Source: DASXKD01 sp963734725 (lineage in GTDB: Bacteria > Actinomycetota > Actinomycetes > Streptosporangiales > Streptosporangiaceae). From it: a stretch of DNA of 64,000 nucleotides. Below, piece by piece: positions 45,313 through 53,667 of this stretch (positions within the stretch are counted from its first letter, which is position 1; every line of letters starts with the position of its first letter). Position numbers and translations under genes: made by a program. Under the pieces are notes generated by a model that was given only the letters and a program-made list of their open reading frames with translations, had not been told where the DNA came from and made no database searches. The stretch spans positions 62,001 through 126,000 of the forward strand of contig CAVTIX010000015.1 in NCBI GenBank assembly GCA_963734725.1. The letters are read 5' to 3'.

Positions 45313-46130
45313 GCGCCGGGACAGTGACAGTGAGCAGTTCGAGGCAGCCGGCGCACCGGGTCGCGGCCCTGGCCAGGGCGGAGGGGATACTGCTGTGGCG
45401 CAATCGCCTCGCGCTGCTGAACGCCGTCATCCTGCCCGCCGCCCTGGTCGGCTCGCTGAAGTCCTTCGGTGGTCTTGGCGCCAGCGGGGCCCATGACTTC
45501 GGCGCAATGCTCTTGACGGGGCTGACGGCGTTCGCGCTGCTGATTGCCGTGTACTACAACCTGGTGACGGCGATGGTGGCACGCCGCGAGGAGCTCGTGC
45601 TCAAGCGGCTGCGCACGGGCGAGGCCACCGACGGCGAGATCCTCGCGGGGACCGCCGCGCCCGCCATCGCGATCGCCTGGGCGCAGATCGCCGTGGCCGC
45701 GGTCGCCGCCGTCGCGGTGCTCGGCCTCAACCCGCCCGCCAACGCCGCGCTCGTACCGGTTGCGCTCATCCTGGGGACTGCGGTGTTCGTGCTGCTGGCC
45801 GCGGTCACCGCTGCGGTGACCCGCACCGTGCAGCTGGCGCAGGTCACGACGATGCCGGCACTGTGGCTGCCGCTGGTGTTCAGCGGCCTGCTGTTCCCGC
45901 TGGCGATGCTGCCCGAGCCGCTGCGATGGGTCGCGGAGGCGCTGCCGCTGACGCCGGTGGTGGAACTGCTGCGGCTCGGCCTGACCGGAACTACTGCCGC
46001 CGGCGGTCATCACCTCGGCCTTGCCGCGAGCTTCGGCGCGGCAGCAGCCCCGGTCCTCGTGCTCGCGGCATGGACCATCGCGGGCGCATGGGCTGCGCGA
46101 CGCTGGTTCCGCTGGGAACCACGGCGCTAA
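45309..46130 (+). CDS. ABC-2 type permease
   Basis: 273 residues with six membrane segments and a conserved ABC-2 motif near the end (MPALWLPLVFSGLLFPLAML, then LPLTPVVELLRLGLTG). The ATG overlaps the ATPase stop, showing translational coupling. It forms the membrane channel of the exporter encoded by this operon. Confidence 0.92.
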   Translation: MSAGTVTVSSSRQPAHRVAALARAEGILLWRNRLALLNAVILPAALVGSLKSFGGLGASGAHDFGAMLLTGLTAFALLIAVYYNLVTAMVARREELVLKRLRTGEATDGEILAGTAAPAIAIAWAQIAVAAVAAVAVLGLNPPANAALVPVALILGTAVFVLLAAVTAAVTRTVQLAQVTTMPALWLPLVFSGLLFPLAMLPEPLRWVAEALPLTPVVELLRLGLTGTTAAGGHHLGLAASFGAAAAPVLVLAAWTIAGAWAARRWFRWEPRR

Positions 46131-46152
46131 GCAAGCGTGACAGGCTGGAGGG

Positions 46153-47460
46153 ATGACGGTGATGTGGCGTCGGTGGAACGAGCTGAGCGGCCCCGAGCGA
46201 TACGAGTTCTGGGCCCGGGCCGGCCTGTACCTGCCGTTCGCTGTGGCGCTCTTGTTCGACCTGACCCTAGCCCGGGCGCAGCAGGTGCGGGTGCCCGGCC
46301 TGGTCGTCTTCCTGCTGCTGGCCGTGGGGCAGGCGGGCGCCTGCGCCGTGCTGCTGCACGCTAGCGTGTCCCGCTACCTGGCGAGGGGACCAGCGCCGAG
46401 GCGATGGCTGGTCGCCGCCGCCATCGCGCTGACCGCGGCTGGCGTGCTGGCGGGAGCTGCCGCATTCCCGGCCTTCACCCGGCCCCCGGTGGGCGCGTTC
46501 CCGGTGAGCATGCTCGTGGCCATGCTCTTCGGCGGCACGCTGACGGTGGCGCTCGCGCCGCTGCTGAGGACGCGCGCGCTGCTCGCCGTGGTGCTAGTGG
46601 GCGCGGCCGCGGCCAGCGGCATGTCCGCGAGCATCGGCGGCGGCGGCGTCGGCGCCCACGGGCAGGCGCTCGCCGGGTCATTTCTGATCTATGCCTTCTT
46701 CATCGGCGCCTTCGCTGTGCTCATCGGCCGCGTCTCGGCGGGGCAGCTGCGGATCATGTGGGAACTTGACCGGTCGCGGACCGCGCACGCCCGCCTGTCG
46801 GTCGCCGAGGAGCGGCTGCGTTTCGCCCGCGACCTGCACGACGTGCTCGGCCGGAACCTGTCCCTGATAGCCGTCCAGAGCGAGCTCGCCGCGGAGCTGG
46901 CGCGCCGGGGTGACCAGGACGCCGCCGGGCAGATGCTCCAGGTGCGCCAGGTGGCCCATGAGTCGCTGCGGGAAATGCGCGCGGTCGTCAGCGGATACCG
47001 CACCGCCGACCTCGGCACCGAGCTGGCCGGCGCGCAGGATGTCCTGCGTTCCGCGGGGATGAGCTGCCGCGTCATCGGCGACGCGGCGGGCCTTCCTGCT
47101 GACGTGCAGGCCGCCCTGGGCTGGGTGGTCCGCGAGGGCACCACCAACATCATCCGCCACAGCGACGCCACCGCCTGCACGATCGAGCTTCACATCCTGG
47201 ATTCCCCGGGCGCCCCCCGCGCGGTGACGCTCAGCATGGACAACGACCGCGTGCACACGCCGGACGCCGGATCTGGCGGCAGCGGGCTGGCCGGGCTCGG
47301 CGAGCGGCTGGCCGGCCTTGGCGGCAGCATCACGACCGGGCATCCCCGCAACGGCCACTTCCGGCTGGAGGCCAGCCTGCCCGCCTGCGGCGCCGCAGCG
47401 GTGCCGCCTGGCCCGGGCCAGCGCGGCACCGGTGTCACACCAAAGACGCCCGCGCCGTGA
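46153..47460 (+). CDS. Sensor histidine kinase, DesK/LiaS (HisKA_3) type
   Basis: 435 residues from ATG 46153 with GGAGG just upstream. The N-terminal half has about six membrane helices and no large extracellular domain, so it probably senses the membrane itself. HisKA_3 motif LRFARDLHDVLGRNLSLIAV with phospho-acceptor His229. The ATPase domain shows VREGTTNIIRHSDATACTIE and the G-box GSGGSGLAGLGERLAGLGGS. It starts 22 bp after the permease gene and overlaps the response-regulator start by 4 bp. Confidence 0.92.
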   Translation: MTVMWRRWNELSGPERYEFWARAGLYLPFAVALLFDLTLARAQQVRVPGLVVFLLLAVGQAGACAVLLHASVSRYLARGPAPRRWLVAAAIALTAAGVLAGAAAFPAFTRPPVGAFPVSMLVAMLFGGTLTVALAPLLRTRALLAVVLVGAAAASGMSASIGGGGVGAHGQALAGSFLIYAFFIGAFAVLIGRVSAGQLRIMWELDRSRTAHARLSVAEERLRFARDLHDVLGRNLSLIAVQSELAAELARRGDQDAAGQMLQVRQVAHESLREMRAVVSGYRTADLGTELAGAQDVLRSAGMSCRVIGDAAGLPADVQAALGWVVREGTTNIIRHSDATACTIELHILDSPGAPRAVTLSMDNDRVHTPDAGSGGSGLAGLGERLAGLGGSITTGHPRNGHFRLEASLPACGAAAVPPGPGQRGTGVTPKTPAP

Positions 47461-48062
47461 TCCGCGTGCTCCTCGCCGACGACGAGAACCTCATCCGCAC
47501 GGCGCTGGCCTCCCTGCTGGCGATCCAGGAAGACCTGGAGGTCGTGGCCCAGGCCGCCTCCGGCGACGAGGCCCTCGCGATGGCCCGCCGGCACCGCCCG
47601 GACGTGGCCGTGCTGGATCTGCAGATGCCCGGCCTGGACGGGATCGCTGTCGCCGAGAAGCTGGTCACCGAGCTGCCCGCCTGCGGCAGCCTCATCCTCA
47701 CCAGCTACGGACGGCCCGGGCACCTCAAAAGGGCCCTCGCCGCCGGCGTCCGCGGGTTCCTGCCCAAGACCGTCTCGGCCCAGGTCCTGGCCGACGTGGT
47801 ACGCACCGTCCACCGCGGCGGCCGCTACGTCGACCCCGAACTCGCCGCCGACGCCATCAGCGCCGGCGACAGCCCGCTCACCCCCCGCGAAGCCGACGTC
47901 CTGGAACTCGCGGCAGGCGGCGCCCCCGTCGATGAAATCGCGAAACGCGCGGCCCTGACCCCCGGCACAGTCCGCAACTACCTCTCCGCCGCAGCCGCCA
48001 AGCTCGGCGCCGCCAACCGCCACGAAGCGGTCCAGCTCGCCCGCTCCCGCGGCTGGATCTGA
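47457..48062 (+). CDS. NarL/FixJ-type response regulator
   Basis: 201 residues from GTG 47457. The receiver domain has the acidic pair DDE (8-10), phospho-acceptor Asp54 in VLDLQMPGLDG, and Lys in LPKTVSAQVL. The C-terminal LuxR HTH is LTPREADVLELAAGGAPVDE, then ALTPGTVRNYLSAAAAKLGA. It is coupled to the kinase gene and probably controls the upstream exporter; the dyads in R1 and R2 are candidate targets, unproven. Confidence 0.93.
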   Translation: MIRVLLADDENLIRTALASLLAIQEDLEVVAQAASGDEALAMARRHRPDVAVLDLQMPGLDGIAVAEKLVTELPACGSLILTSYGRPGHLKRALAAGVRGFLPKTVSAQVLADVVRTVHRGGRYVDPELAADAISAGDSPLTPREADVLELAAGGAPVDEIAKRAALTPGTVRNYLSAAAAKLGAANRHEAVQLARSRGWI

Positions 48063-48221
48063 CAGCCCACCCGACTGCATCCCCCGCACATACCGGATTG
48101 CCGTCTGTGTTGTGATCGGGGAAGGCCAGGGCCGCAGCGAACAGACCACACGCCCATCCGCCTCCGGGACGATCCGCCCGGCCGCCCCTGCCGCGTCGAA
48201 GCGGGATGGGAGGATCACAAT

Positions 48222-48572
48222 ATGGGTGTTCGCCGAGTGGTCCCTGATCTCAGCAGTACGTCGCTGGAGGCGGCCAAGGGTTTCTGCGGCGACCTACTGG
48301 GACCGCGGCCGGTGATGGACCACGGCTGGATCGTCACCCTGGCCGATCCCGAACGGCCGGGTGCCCAGATCAGCCTCATGACCCACGACGCCACCGCCCC
48401 TGTCATCCCCGATGTCTCGGTTCAGGTGGATGACGTGGACGCCTGCCACGCGGCAGCGGTCCAGGCGGGCGCGGAGATTGTCTACCCTTTGACCCTCGAG
48501 CCGTGGGGCGTTCGCCGCTTCTTCGCCCGCGACCCTGATGGACATGTGATCAATGTGCTGAGCCACATTTAG
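48222..48572 (+). CDS. VOC (glyoxalase/bleomycin-resistance) superfamily protein
   Basis: 116 residues from ATG 48222 with GGGAGG 8 bp upstream. Paired beta-alpha-beta-beta-beta modules are visible: VVPDLSSTSLEAAKGFCGDL, then PDVSVQVDDVDACHAAAVQA and GVRRFFARDPDGHVINVLSH. The metal-ligand positions include the His/Glu-type sites, but one may be missing. Members are dioxygenases, isomerases or antibiotic-binding proteins. Isolated gene; function unassigned. Confidence 0.82.
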   Translation: MGVRRVVPDLSSTSLEAAKGFCGDLLGPRPVMDHGWIVTLADPERPGAQISLMTHDATAPVIPDVSVQVDDVDACHAAAVQAGAEIVYPLTLEPWGVRRFFARDPDGHVINVLSHI

Positions 48573-48991
48573 GGCCGGGCGGCGGTACCGCGGGCTGCCG
48601 GTCCCGTAAGACCTGCCCGGTGAAGATTCCCGCATAGGTGCCCTATCCGGGACACCGGACAGACGTCTGGGGGCTCCTTCTGTAGCGCCCGGTTCTGCAG
48701 CGCCCGGCGGAAGGGTCCTCCGCAGCACCTGTCTTTACCGATGGCTCGAGACGGGCAGCAGTCAGACCTGACTGAGCCCCGTCCGCAGTCGACGCCTGTG
48801 GACGCCCAAGCCAGGGGTAGGCGTACAGAACAGCCTGGATCTGCACGGCTCACCTGGTGACCGCCGAGACAGCCCTGGCCGCTCCGAACGGCGGCAATGC
48901 GCGCGGGTATCACATGAGGCGGGGTGTGGTTGGCAGCGCGGCGAGCCCCATTTCGGGTTCACCGGGCGGGCGGCAGGCCGCTACAGCGGCA
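48573..48991. other. 419-bp stretch without a convincing gene
   Basis: No supported coding frame, RNA gene or mobile-element end. Confidence 0.4.
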
Positions 48992-49618
48992 CTATTCTGA
49001 ACCGCCCCGGACTGACCGGGGCGATTCACCGCGCCGCTTTTGCGGCCAAAGGTGCAGCCAAGAGCGTCCCGGGCCGGGCCCGTGCGGCGGGTCGTGATCC
49101 CCGGTCACCGCGGTGCCGCCTGCGCTGGTTAGGTGCTTCCCCTTAAGCAGCGACCACGCGCGCTGCAGCGACACAATCAGCGTGACGGAAACGATGATGG
49201 ACAGGTTGATCAGCTGATCGCTGTCATGTGAATCAACTAGCAGCAGCACACCGAATCCGAGCTGGGCCGCGTAGACAAGCAACGTGATGGCCAGCACAAG
49301 CAGGTTTCTGCCAGTGTGCAGCCGGCGCTGGAGCCTGACGATCGCGACGATGCTGATCACGGCCATGATCACGGCGGGCTCGCCGATGTTGACCTTGGGG
49401 ATGAGCCCGAGCAAGGACACCACGAACGAGTTCACCAGGCCGGTGAACGCGGTGATGGCCAGCGCTTCGCCGCCCGGCATGGCATGCGGCCCGAAGATCG
49501 TGTCGTCGCGGACCGACACAGCCACAAACAACAGGCCGATGAGCGCCGCAGCGGCCGTGGCCAGCGCGGCAAAGTAGGCGTCGTACCCGCCAGGCACCAT
49601 GCGAACAGAAGCTGGCAT
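48992..49618 (-). CDS. Membrane protein of unknown function
   Basis: 208 residues from ATG 49618; Met7 is an alternative start. About four to five membrane helices are seen (YFAALATAAAALIGLLFVAV, LAITAFTGLVNSFVVSLLGL, AVIMAVISIVAIVRL, LLVLAITLLVYAAQLGFGVL). A polar Arg/Gly-rich tail follows. Proteins with this YDAYFAALATAAAALIGLLF opening are common uncharacterised actinobacterial membrane proteins. Confidence 0.65.
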   Translation of the reverse strand: MPASVRMVPGGYDAYFAALATAAAALIGLLFVAVSVRDDTIFGPHAMPGGEALAITAFTGLVNSFVVSLLGLIPKVNIGEPAVIMAVISIVAIVRLQRRLHTGRNLLVLAITLLVYAAQLGFGVLLLVDSHDSDQLINLSIIVSVTLIVSLQRAWSLLKGKHLTSAGGTAVTGDHDPPHGPGPGRSWLHLWPQKRRGESPRSVRGGSE

Positions 49619-49719
49619 GGCCGGTCTGCGATGTCAATCGGGTGGACTGTCGCTTGCCAGCATGAGGGGCTCTGGCGCGAGGACGCGGGTGATGTTCATG
49701 CTGGGGCGGCGTTGGGGCT

Positions 49720-49927
49720 GCTGGGCGCGGACATCGGCGCCTGGGACGTATCGGCGCTGCGGGTGCGGGCGGCGGCGATCGTGATGGTTGTCGCCGTGTC
49801 GGCCGGCCTGGCGTGGGTGAACCCCACCGCGGCCAAGTACTGCTGGGCGCTGGTCCCGTTCGTGCAATGGGCCGCAGAGCACTGGCCTGCCCCGCCTGGC
49901 GGCCGGCCTGGCACACCCGGCCGGTAA
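49720..49927 (+). pseudogene. Possible TMEM175-like C-terminal fragment
   Basis: The frame ends DVSALRVRAAAIVMVVAVSA, then GLAWVNPTAAKYCWALVPFV, resembling the last two helices of bacterial TMEM175-type potassium channels. The rest of the gene is absent or scrambled. Weak. Confidence 0.3.
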
Positions 49928-49985
49928 GCAGCAGTCAACGACCCGTTCACCACGGGCGGTGCAGGCGCCCGCGCGCCTGATCTGC

Positions 49986-50495
49986 CTACCCGGGACCGCC
50001 CAGCCCGCCCGGCGCCGCGGGCCTGGCAAGCTGCAGGCGGTGCGCCCGCCGGAACACCAGGACCCGCTGAAAGCCGAGGGTAACGGCCAGGTAGAGGACA
50101 ATGGTGGCGGTCCCCAAGCCCCGGGCACCCGGGCCATGCACGACCAGGACGTCATAACCCAGGTGGGCGACCAACGAGGCAATCCACAACACGGCGGTCA
50201 CCCAGTTGCCCTGCGACCAGGCCTGGCCGTCGTCGACCCAGACCCGCACCGTGCTAGCCCGCAGCGCGCCGAAGATCGCCGCAAGCACCAGGCTGCCCCC
50301 CAGCGCGGCGAAGGTCAGCGGGTGATCATGGCCTTTGCTCAGAAACTGGTAGGTCTGAATCAGGCCGATGACCGCCAGGATCGCGATGAGGCGCAGCGCC
50401 GAGGCATTGACCGGGCGGGCGGCCAGCTGCCGGTAGATCAGCAGGGCCAAAACCGCAAGACCCAAAATGACATCGAGAACGATCACCTGTACCAC
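49986..50495 (-). CDS. Membrane protein of unknown function (DUF1453-like features)
   Basis: 169 residues with about five helices (VQVIVLDVILGLAVLALLIY, LRLIAILAVIGLIQTYQFLS, FAALGGSLVLAAIFGAL, VTAVLWIASLVAHLGYDVLV). The RQLAARPVNASALRL cytoplasmic motif resembles DUF1453/CcdC-type proteins. Start at ATG 50495. Isolated gene; role unknown. Confidence 0.6.
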   Translation of the reverse strand: MVQVIVLDVILGLAVLALLIYRQLAARPVNASALRLIAILAVIGLIQTYQFLSKGHDHPLTFAALGGSLVLAAIFGALRASTVRVWVDDGQAWSQGNWVTAVLWIASLVAHLGYDVLVVHGPGARGLGTATIVLYLAVTLGFQRVLVFRRAHRLQLARPAAPGGLGGPG

Positions 50496-50775
50496 CCCTC
50501 AGCGTGCGGCCCCGATCGCGCACCGCAGGGCCGCACCGTGCAGGCAACACCCATTCAACGGTACGACCGCACACCCCAACCCGGACACACCCCGCCAGGC
50601 CGTTTGTGCCAGCCGTGGCACAAACATGCCACTCCCATGAACATCCGCCGGCAATGACCATCACTCGCCGCCACCGCGGCACCGTCGCCGTCCCTGCGCC
50701 AGTCCTGCTGAGGCCAATTAGTCCTGCCGAAGGGCCAATTAGGGCAACAAGAAGCTTTATGAACGCGGCCCACCG

Positions 50776-51240
50776 CTGTCACTGGCCGAGTGGACGGGGC
50801 TCGCACCGATCAGCGAGCACCCTGCCCGCGGATTCGCCATCGCACAGCCCACCGCGCCCGGCCGGGACGTAGGCCGGATCTGGCACATTCCCCGGCCGGT
50901 CATCTACCACGCGATCAGCCGCCTGGAGCAGGCCGGGCTGGTGGCACCGCAGCCCCGCCCGGCCGCGGGCCCAGCGGACCATCTACGCCGCCACCGCCGC
51001 CGGGCGCAAGGCAGCTGCGGACTGATTGGACACCCCGTCCAGCCTGTCCGCGACGCCCGGCCGCACCCGCTGATCAAGTTCACGTTTCTCGACCGGGCAG
51101 AAACCGATCCCGCCGGCCCGCTCCAGCCGCACAAGGCAATCCTCCAGCCGATCACCTCGGCCACCAGCGCCGAACGCCCACAGCACAGGGACCGCCTAGC
51201 GGCGGGCCACGGCCACAGCGGCGCTGAGCCTCCACGGCGA
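50776..51240 (+). pseudogene. PadR-like regulator, frameshifted
   Basis: Reads LSLAEWTGLAPISEHPARGF, then RIWHIPRPVIYHAISRLEQA and GLVAPQPRPAAG, a PadR winged helix. The frame then shifts to RTIYAATAAGRKAAAD and shifts again to LIKFTFLDRAETDPAGPLQP and HKAILQPITSATSAERPQ, the C-terminal helices. Several indels and no start codon show a decayed gene near the end of element C-D. Confidence 0.55.
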
Positions 51241-51249
51241 CATTACCCA

Positions 51250-51689
51250 CCGCGGTGCTGGCCGGGCCTGACCGCCCCGGCGCCAGCTGTTCCGGGCCGC
51301 CTCTTGTGCCAGCCCAGGATTCATAGTCTGATTGTGACTACCGAAAGGGGCGCGGCCAGCGGGACCGCCGCCCCCCGCGGTGTCCGCCGGCAGGCTTTAC
51401 GGGGTCCGCTACACCGGCACACCGCCCAGCCTTAAGGCTCGTCACCGGGACCCGTCTCCCCCCCACGGGTCCCGGTGACTCCCGCCCATACCAAGCGACC
51501 CGACAAGCGTAGGAGCCCGCCAGAACGCTCCTTATGCGCCGTCGCATCTAACCGAATGCTGCTCACCCACCACATACCTAACGGCGGGTCGGCGCGCGTT
51601 CTCCAGGACTCCTCGATCACTCAGTGTCATGCGGTCGTAAGTTGGCAGGTATCCGGCCGGTCGCGGACGGCCCCGACCAGCCGTGAACG
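51250..51689. other. 440-bp stretch without a gene before the arm region of site D
   Basis: No supported coding frame. The position, next to the element end, is where an integrase gene would be expected, but none is recognisable. Confidence 0.4.
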
Positions 51690-51882
51690 GCAGTGCGCAC
51701 GCCTCAGCGGCGTGCGCCTCTCCGGTCACGCCGGTCCAAGGCGTCCGTGACCAGGCACAACAGCCGCGGTTAATCCCGGCGGCGGCGCCGCACGCGACTC
51801 ATAACTGAGACAAATAAATGAGCCAAGGGGTGCCGAGACACCCGCCTGGCGGCTGCCAAGAACCGGTATTCTTGCAGGTCAG
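51690..51882. repeat. Left arm of att-like site D
   Basis: Homologous to 25085-25280. It contains the conserved hairpin GCGCACGC (51695-51702) / GCGTGCGC (51710-51717), ATAACTGAGACAAATAAATG (51801-51820) followed by AGCCA, and TATTCTTGCAGGTCAG leading into the tRNA. There is no right arm; the core continues into the intact tRNA, as expected for the chromosomal end. Confidence 0.7.
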
Positions 51883-51885
51883 TGG

Positions 51886-51972
51886 CGGTGGAGGTGGGAT
51901 TTGAACCCACGGAAGACTTGCGCCTTCACACGCTTTCGAGGCGTGCGCCCTCGGCCACTAGGCGACTCCACC
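51886..51972 (-). tRNA. tRNA-Ser(CGA)
   Basis: 87 nt plus an encoded CCA (51883-51885). Acceptor GGTGGAG pairs with CTCCACC; anticodon stem CACGC/GCGTG with loop CTCGAAA (anticodon CGA at 51938-51936); a long class II variable arm; T-arm GTGGG-TTCAAAT-CCCAC. The 5' end lies 10 bp after the tadA stop on the same strand, suggesting co-transcription. The 3' half is the integration core repeated at 25.3, 28.6 and 38.4 kb. Confidence 0.97.
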
Positions 51973-51982
51973 GCGGACGAGC

Positions 51983-52480
51983 CTACCGGACTTGCCCAGT
52001 ATCGTTGGCGTGCCTGCGCTGGGCGAAGAAGTTGCGTAGCAGGTCGCCGCACTCATCGGCTAGCACACCGCCTAGCACCTCGGTCCGGTGTGGCAGCCGC
52101 CGGTCGCGCAGCACGTCCCACAGCGACCCCGCAGCGCCTGCCTTGGGGTCGGCCGCCCCGTACACCAGGCGTGCGATCCGGGCCGCGACCAGCGCGCCCG
52201 CGCACATGGTGCAGGGTTCGAGCGTGACAACCAGCGTGTGCCCGTCGAGCCGCCATCGGCCGACCGCCGCCGCGGCGGCGCGCAGCGCAACAATTTCGGC
52301 GTGTGCGGTGGGATCGCGTTGTTCTTCGCGCTGGTTGTGGGCCCGGGCCACGGTGCTGCCGTCCGGGCCGAGGATCACCGCGCCGACCGGCACGTCCAGG
52401 CCGGTCAGGCCCGCCCCGGCCGCTACCGCGAGCGCCTCGCGCATCGCGGGCTCGAAGGACGCCCCATACCCGGTGGTCAC
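51983..52480 (-). CDS. tadA: tRNA-specific adenosine deaminase TadA
   Basis: 165 residues. Cytidine/deoxycytidylate deaminase fold with zinc ligands in TAHAEI (His60, catalytic Glu62) and PCTMC (Cys90, Cys93), plus the family MCAGALVAARIARLVYGA helix. It converts A34 to inosine in tRNA-Arg(ACG). Length and motifs are normal. The tRNA-Ser gene follows 10 bp downstream. The deaminase-associated protein is encoded upstream on the same strand. Confidence 0.93.
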   Translation of the reverse strand: MTTGYGASFEPAMREALAVAAGAGLTGLDVPVGAVILGPDGSTVARAHNQREEQRDPTAHAEIVALRAAAAAVGRWRLDGHTLVVTLEPCTMCAGALVAARIARLVYGAADPKAGAAGSLWDVLRDRRLPHRTEVLGGVLADECGDLLRNFFAQRRHANDTGQVR

Positions 52481-52587
52481 GCAGCGAGGGTACCGGCCCA
52501 GTGCCAGGCCGGCCTGCCAGGGCGTGCCTTACAGATCATCCAGCCTGCTGCGCGGCTGCCGGACGGGCATCTCGCGGCGTTGTCGTC

Positions 52588-52608
52588 GCCCATAGCTCGG
52601 CTATGGGC
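52588..52608. other. Intergenic hairpin with 9-bp perfect stem
   Basis: GCCCATAGC / GCTATGGGC around TCG, between tadA and the gene at 52677. No T-run. It could be a terminator for the upstream gene or part of a dispersed repeat; the surrounding 150 bp look repeat-like but occur only once here. Confidence 0.4.
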
Positions 52609-52676
52609 TCCTCCTCCGCCTTGCGATCCATCCCGTCGGCAGCCGCTCGCGACGGCATAGATCTATAAGACACGCC

Positions 52677-53174
52677 CTAGGGGACGCGGCCCAGGGCCAG
52701 GGTGAGCGCGCGCTCCAAGGCCTGGCCGAAGCCGAGCTTGCGCGCGATGATCGCGAGCGCCTCGTCGGGGAACAAGTCGAGGTCCCCGGCGATCATGCCC
52801 AGGTCCATCTCATCGAGGCCGAGGTCGGCGAAGATCGACAGGTCTCCGGCGGGCAGCACCTGGTCGAGGTCTTCGTCGTCGGGAATGACCAGGTCAAGGT
52901 GGGCGAGCACCTGGCGGGCCAGTGGCCAGTCCACGGCCGCGGTGAGGTCGGACAAGAACACCGAGGCCTGGCCGCCGATCACCCGGATCGCGACGAAGAA
53001 GTCATCACCGACCGCAGCCAGCCCGATCGTTCCACCGATGCTCGGCTGCTGGCGGAGGACCTGGATCAGCCCGGCGAAGTCCTCGGTGAGCGCGGGCGGC
53101 AGCAGATCTACATCCCATGTCGCGTCTTCCCGGGACACGACGACGGCGACATCGCTGCTCTCAGAATCCGTCAT
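52677..53174 (-). CDS. tRNA adenosine deaminase-associated protein
   Basis: 165 residues from ATG 53174 with GGAG 5 bp upstream. Acidic protein: the first half reads FAGLIQVLRQQPSIGGTIGL, then DDFFVAIRVIGGQASVFLSD. The second is a negatively charged run (DDEDLDQVLPAGDLSIFADL) followed by FPDEALAIIARKLGFGQALE. This family is encoded next to tadA in many actinobacteria, hence the name; its biochemical role is unknown. Divergent from the small membrane-protein gene at 53491. Confidence 0.85.
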   Translation of the reverse strand: MTDSESSDVAVVVSREDATWDVDLLPPALTEDFAGLIQVLRQQPSIGGTIGLAAVGDDFFVAIRVIGGQASVFLSDLTAAVDWPLARQVLAHLDLVIPDDEDLDQVLPAGDLSIFADLGLDEMDLGMIAGDLDLFPDEALAIIARKLGFGQALERALTLALGRVP

Positions 53175-53309
53175 CGTCGCTCCATGGGTGTGCCGCCACC
53201 GAAATGGTCTCAGATCGGCAGCCGTCATGTGGCGCAATCGTGGTCTACGGCGCGGCCCCGCAGTCACGGGAGAATTGCCTGACAGACAGGCCTTTCATCA
53301 CAGTTCATG

Positions 53310-53356
53310 GTCACTATGGTGACAGTGTGTTACCTCAGAACAGGACGTCCCGTTCT
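53310..53356. promoter_or_regulatory. Two dyads in the divergent promoter region
   Basis: GTCAC-TATG-GTGAC at 53310-53323 is a perfect dyad. AGAACAGGACGTCCCGTTCT at 53337-53356 is a 20-bp palindrome with one mismatched pair. They lie between divergent genes starting at 53174 and 53491. No regulator is encoded nearby, so the binding protein is unknown. Confidence 0.4.
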
Positions 53357-53490
53357 TCCTTAACGACGAGTAGGACGGTAGTTCCCCCGCGTGGCGGGGT
53401 ACGGTGTCCGTACAGGTCAAAGGATTGGTGAAGCAGTCACTCTGAGCTAAGCTTGGTTGACAGACTGATGTACCCGCGTAGGAGCTGACC

Positions 53491-53646
53491 ATGCAATTGA
53501 AGAAGGTCCTCGGCTGGGCGGTCGTCGTCTTTCTGGCCTGGTACCTCTTTACCCAGCCGCAAGCCGCTGGCAATGCCGTACACAACCTTCTGAACCTGCT
53601 CACGCAGGCCGGCAACTCCATCGCGACCTTCCTGCAATCTCTGTAG
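53491..53646 (+). CDS. Small single-pass membrane protein (51 residues)
   Basis: ATG 53491 follows TAGGAG at 6 bp. One membrane helix (KKVLGWAVVVFLAWYLFTQP) is followed by an amphipathic helix (AVHNLLNLLTQAGNSIATFL). It lies 21 bp upstream of the PH-domain gene, so the two are probably co-transcribed. Similar small proteins precede that gene in related actinobacteria. Confidence 0.7.
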   Translation: MQLKKVLGWAVVVFLAWYLFTQPQAAGNAVHNLLNLLTQAGNSIATFLQSL

Positions 53647-53667
53647 CGACCAACGAGCGCCGCGCAC

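Noticed and set aside
52481..52676. Intergenic region with hairpin as a possible insertion-sequence or miniature element
   Set aside because: No terminal repeats or target duplication and only one copy in the window; kept only as a hairpin.
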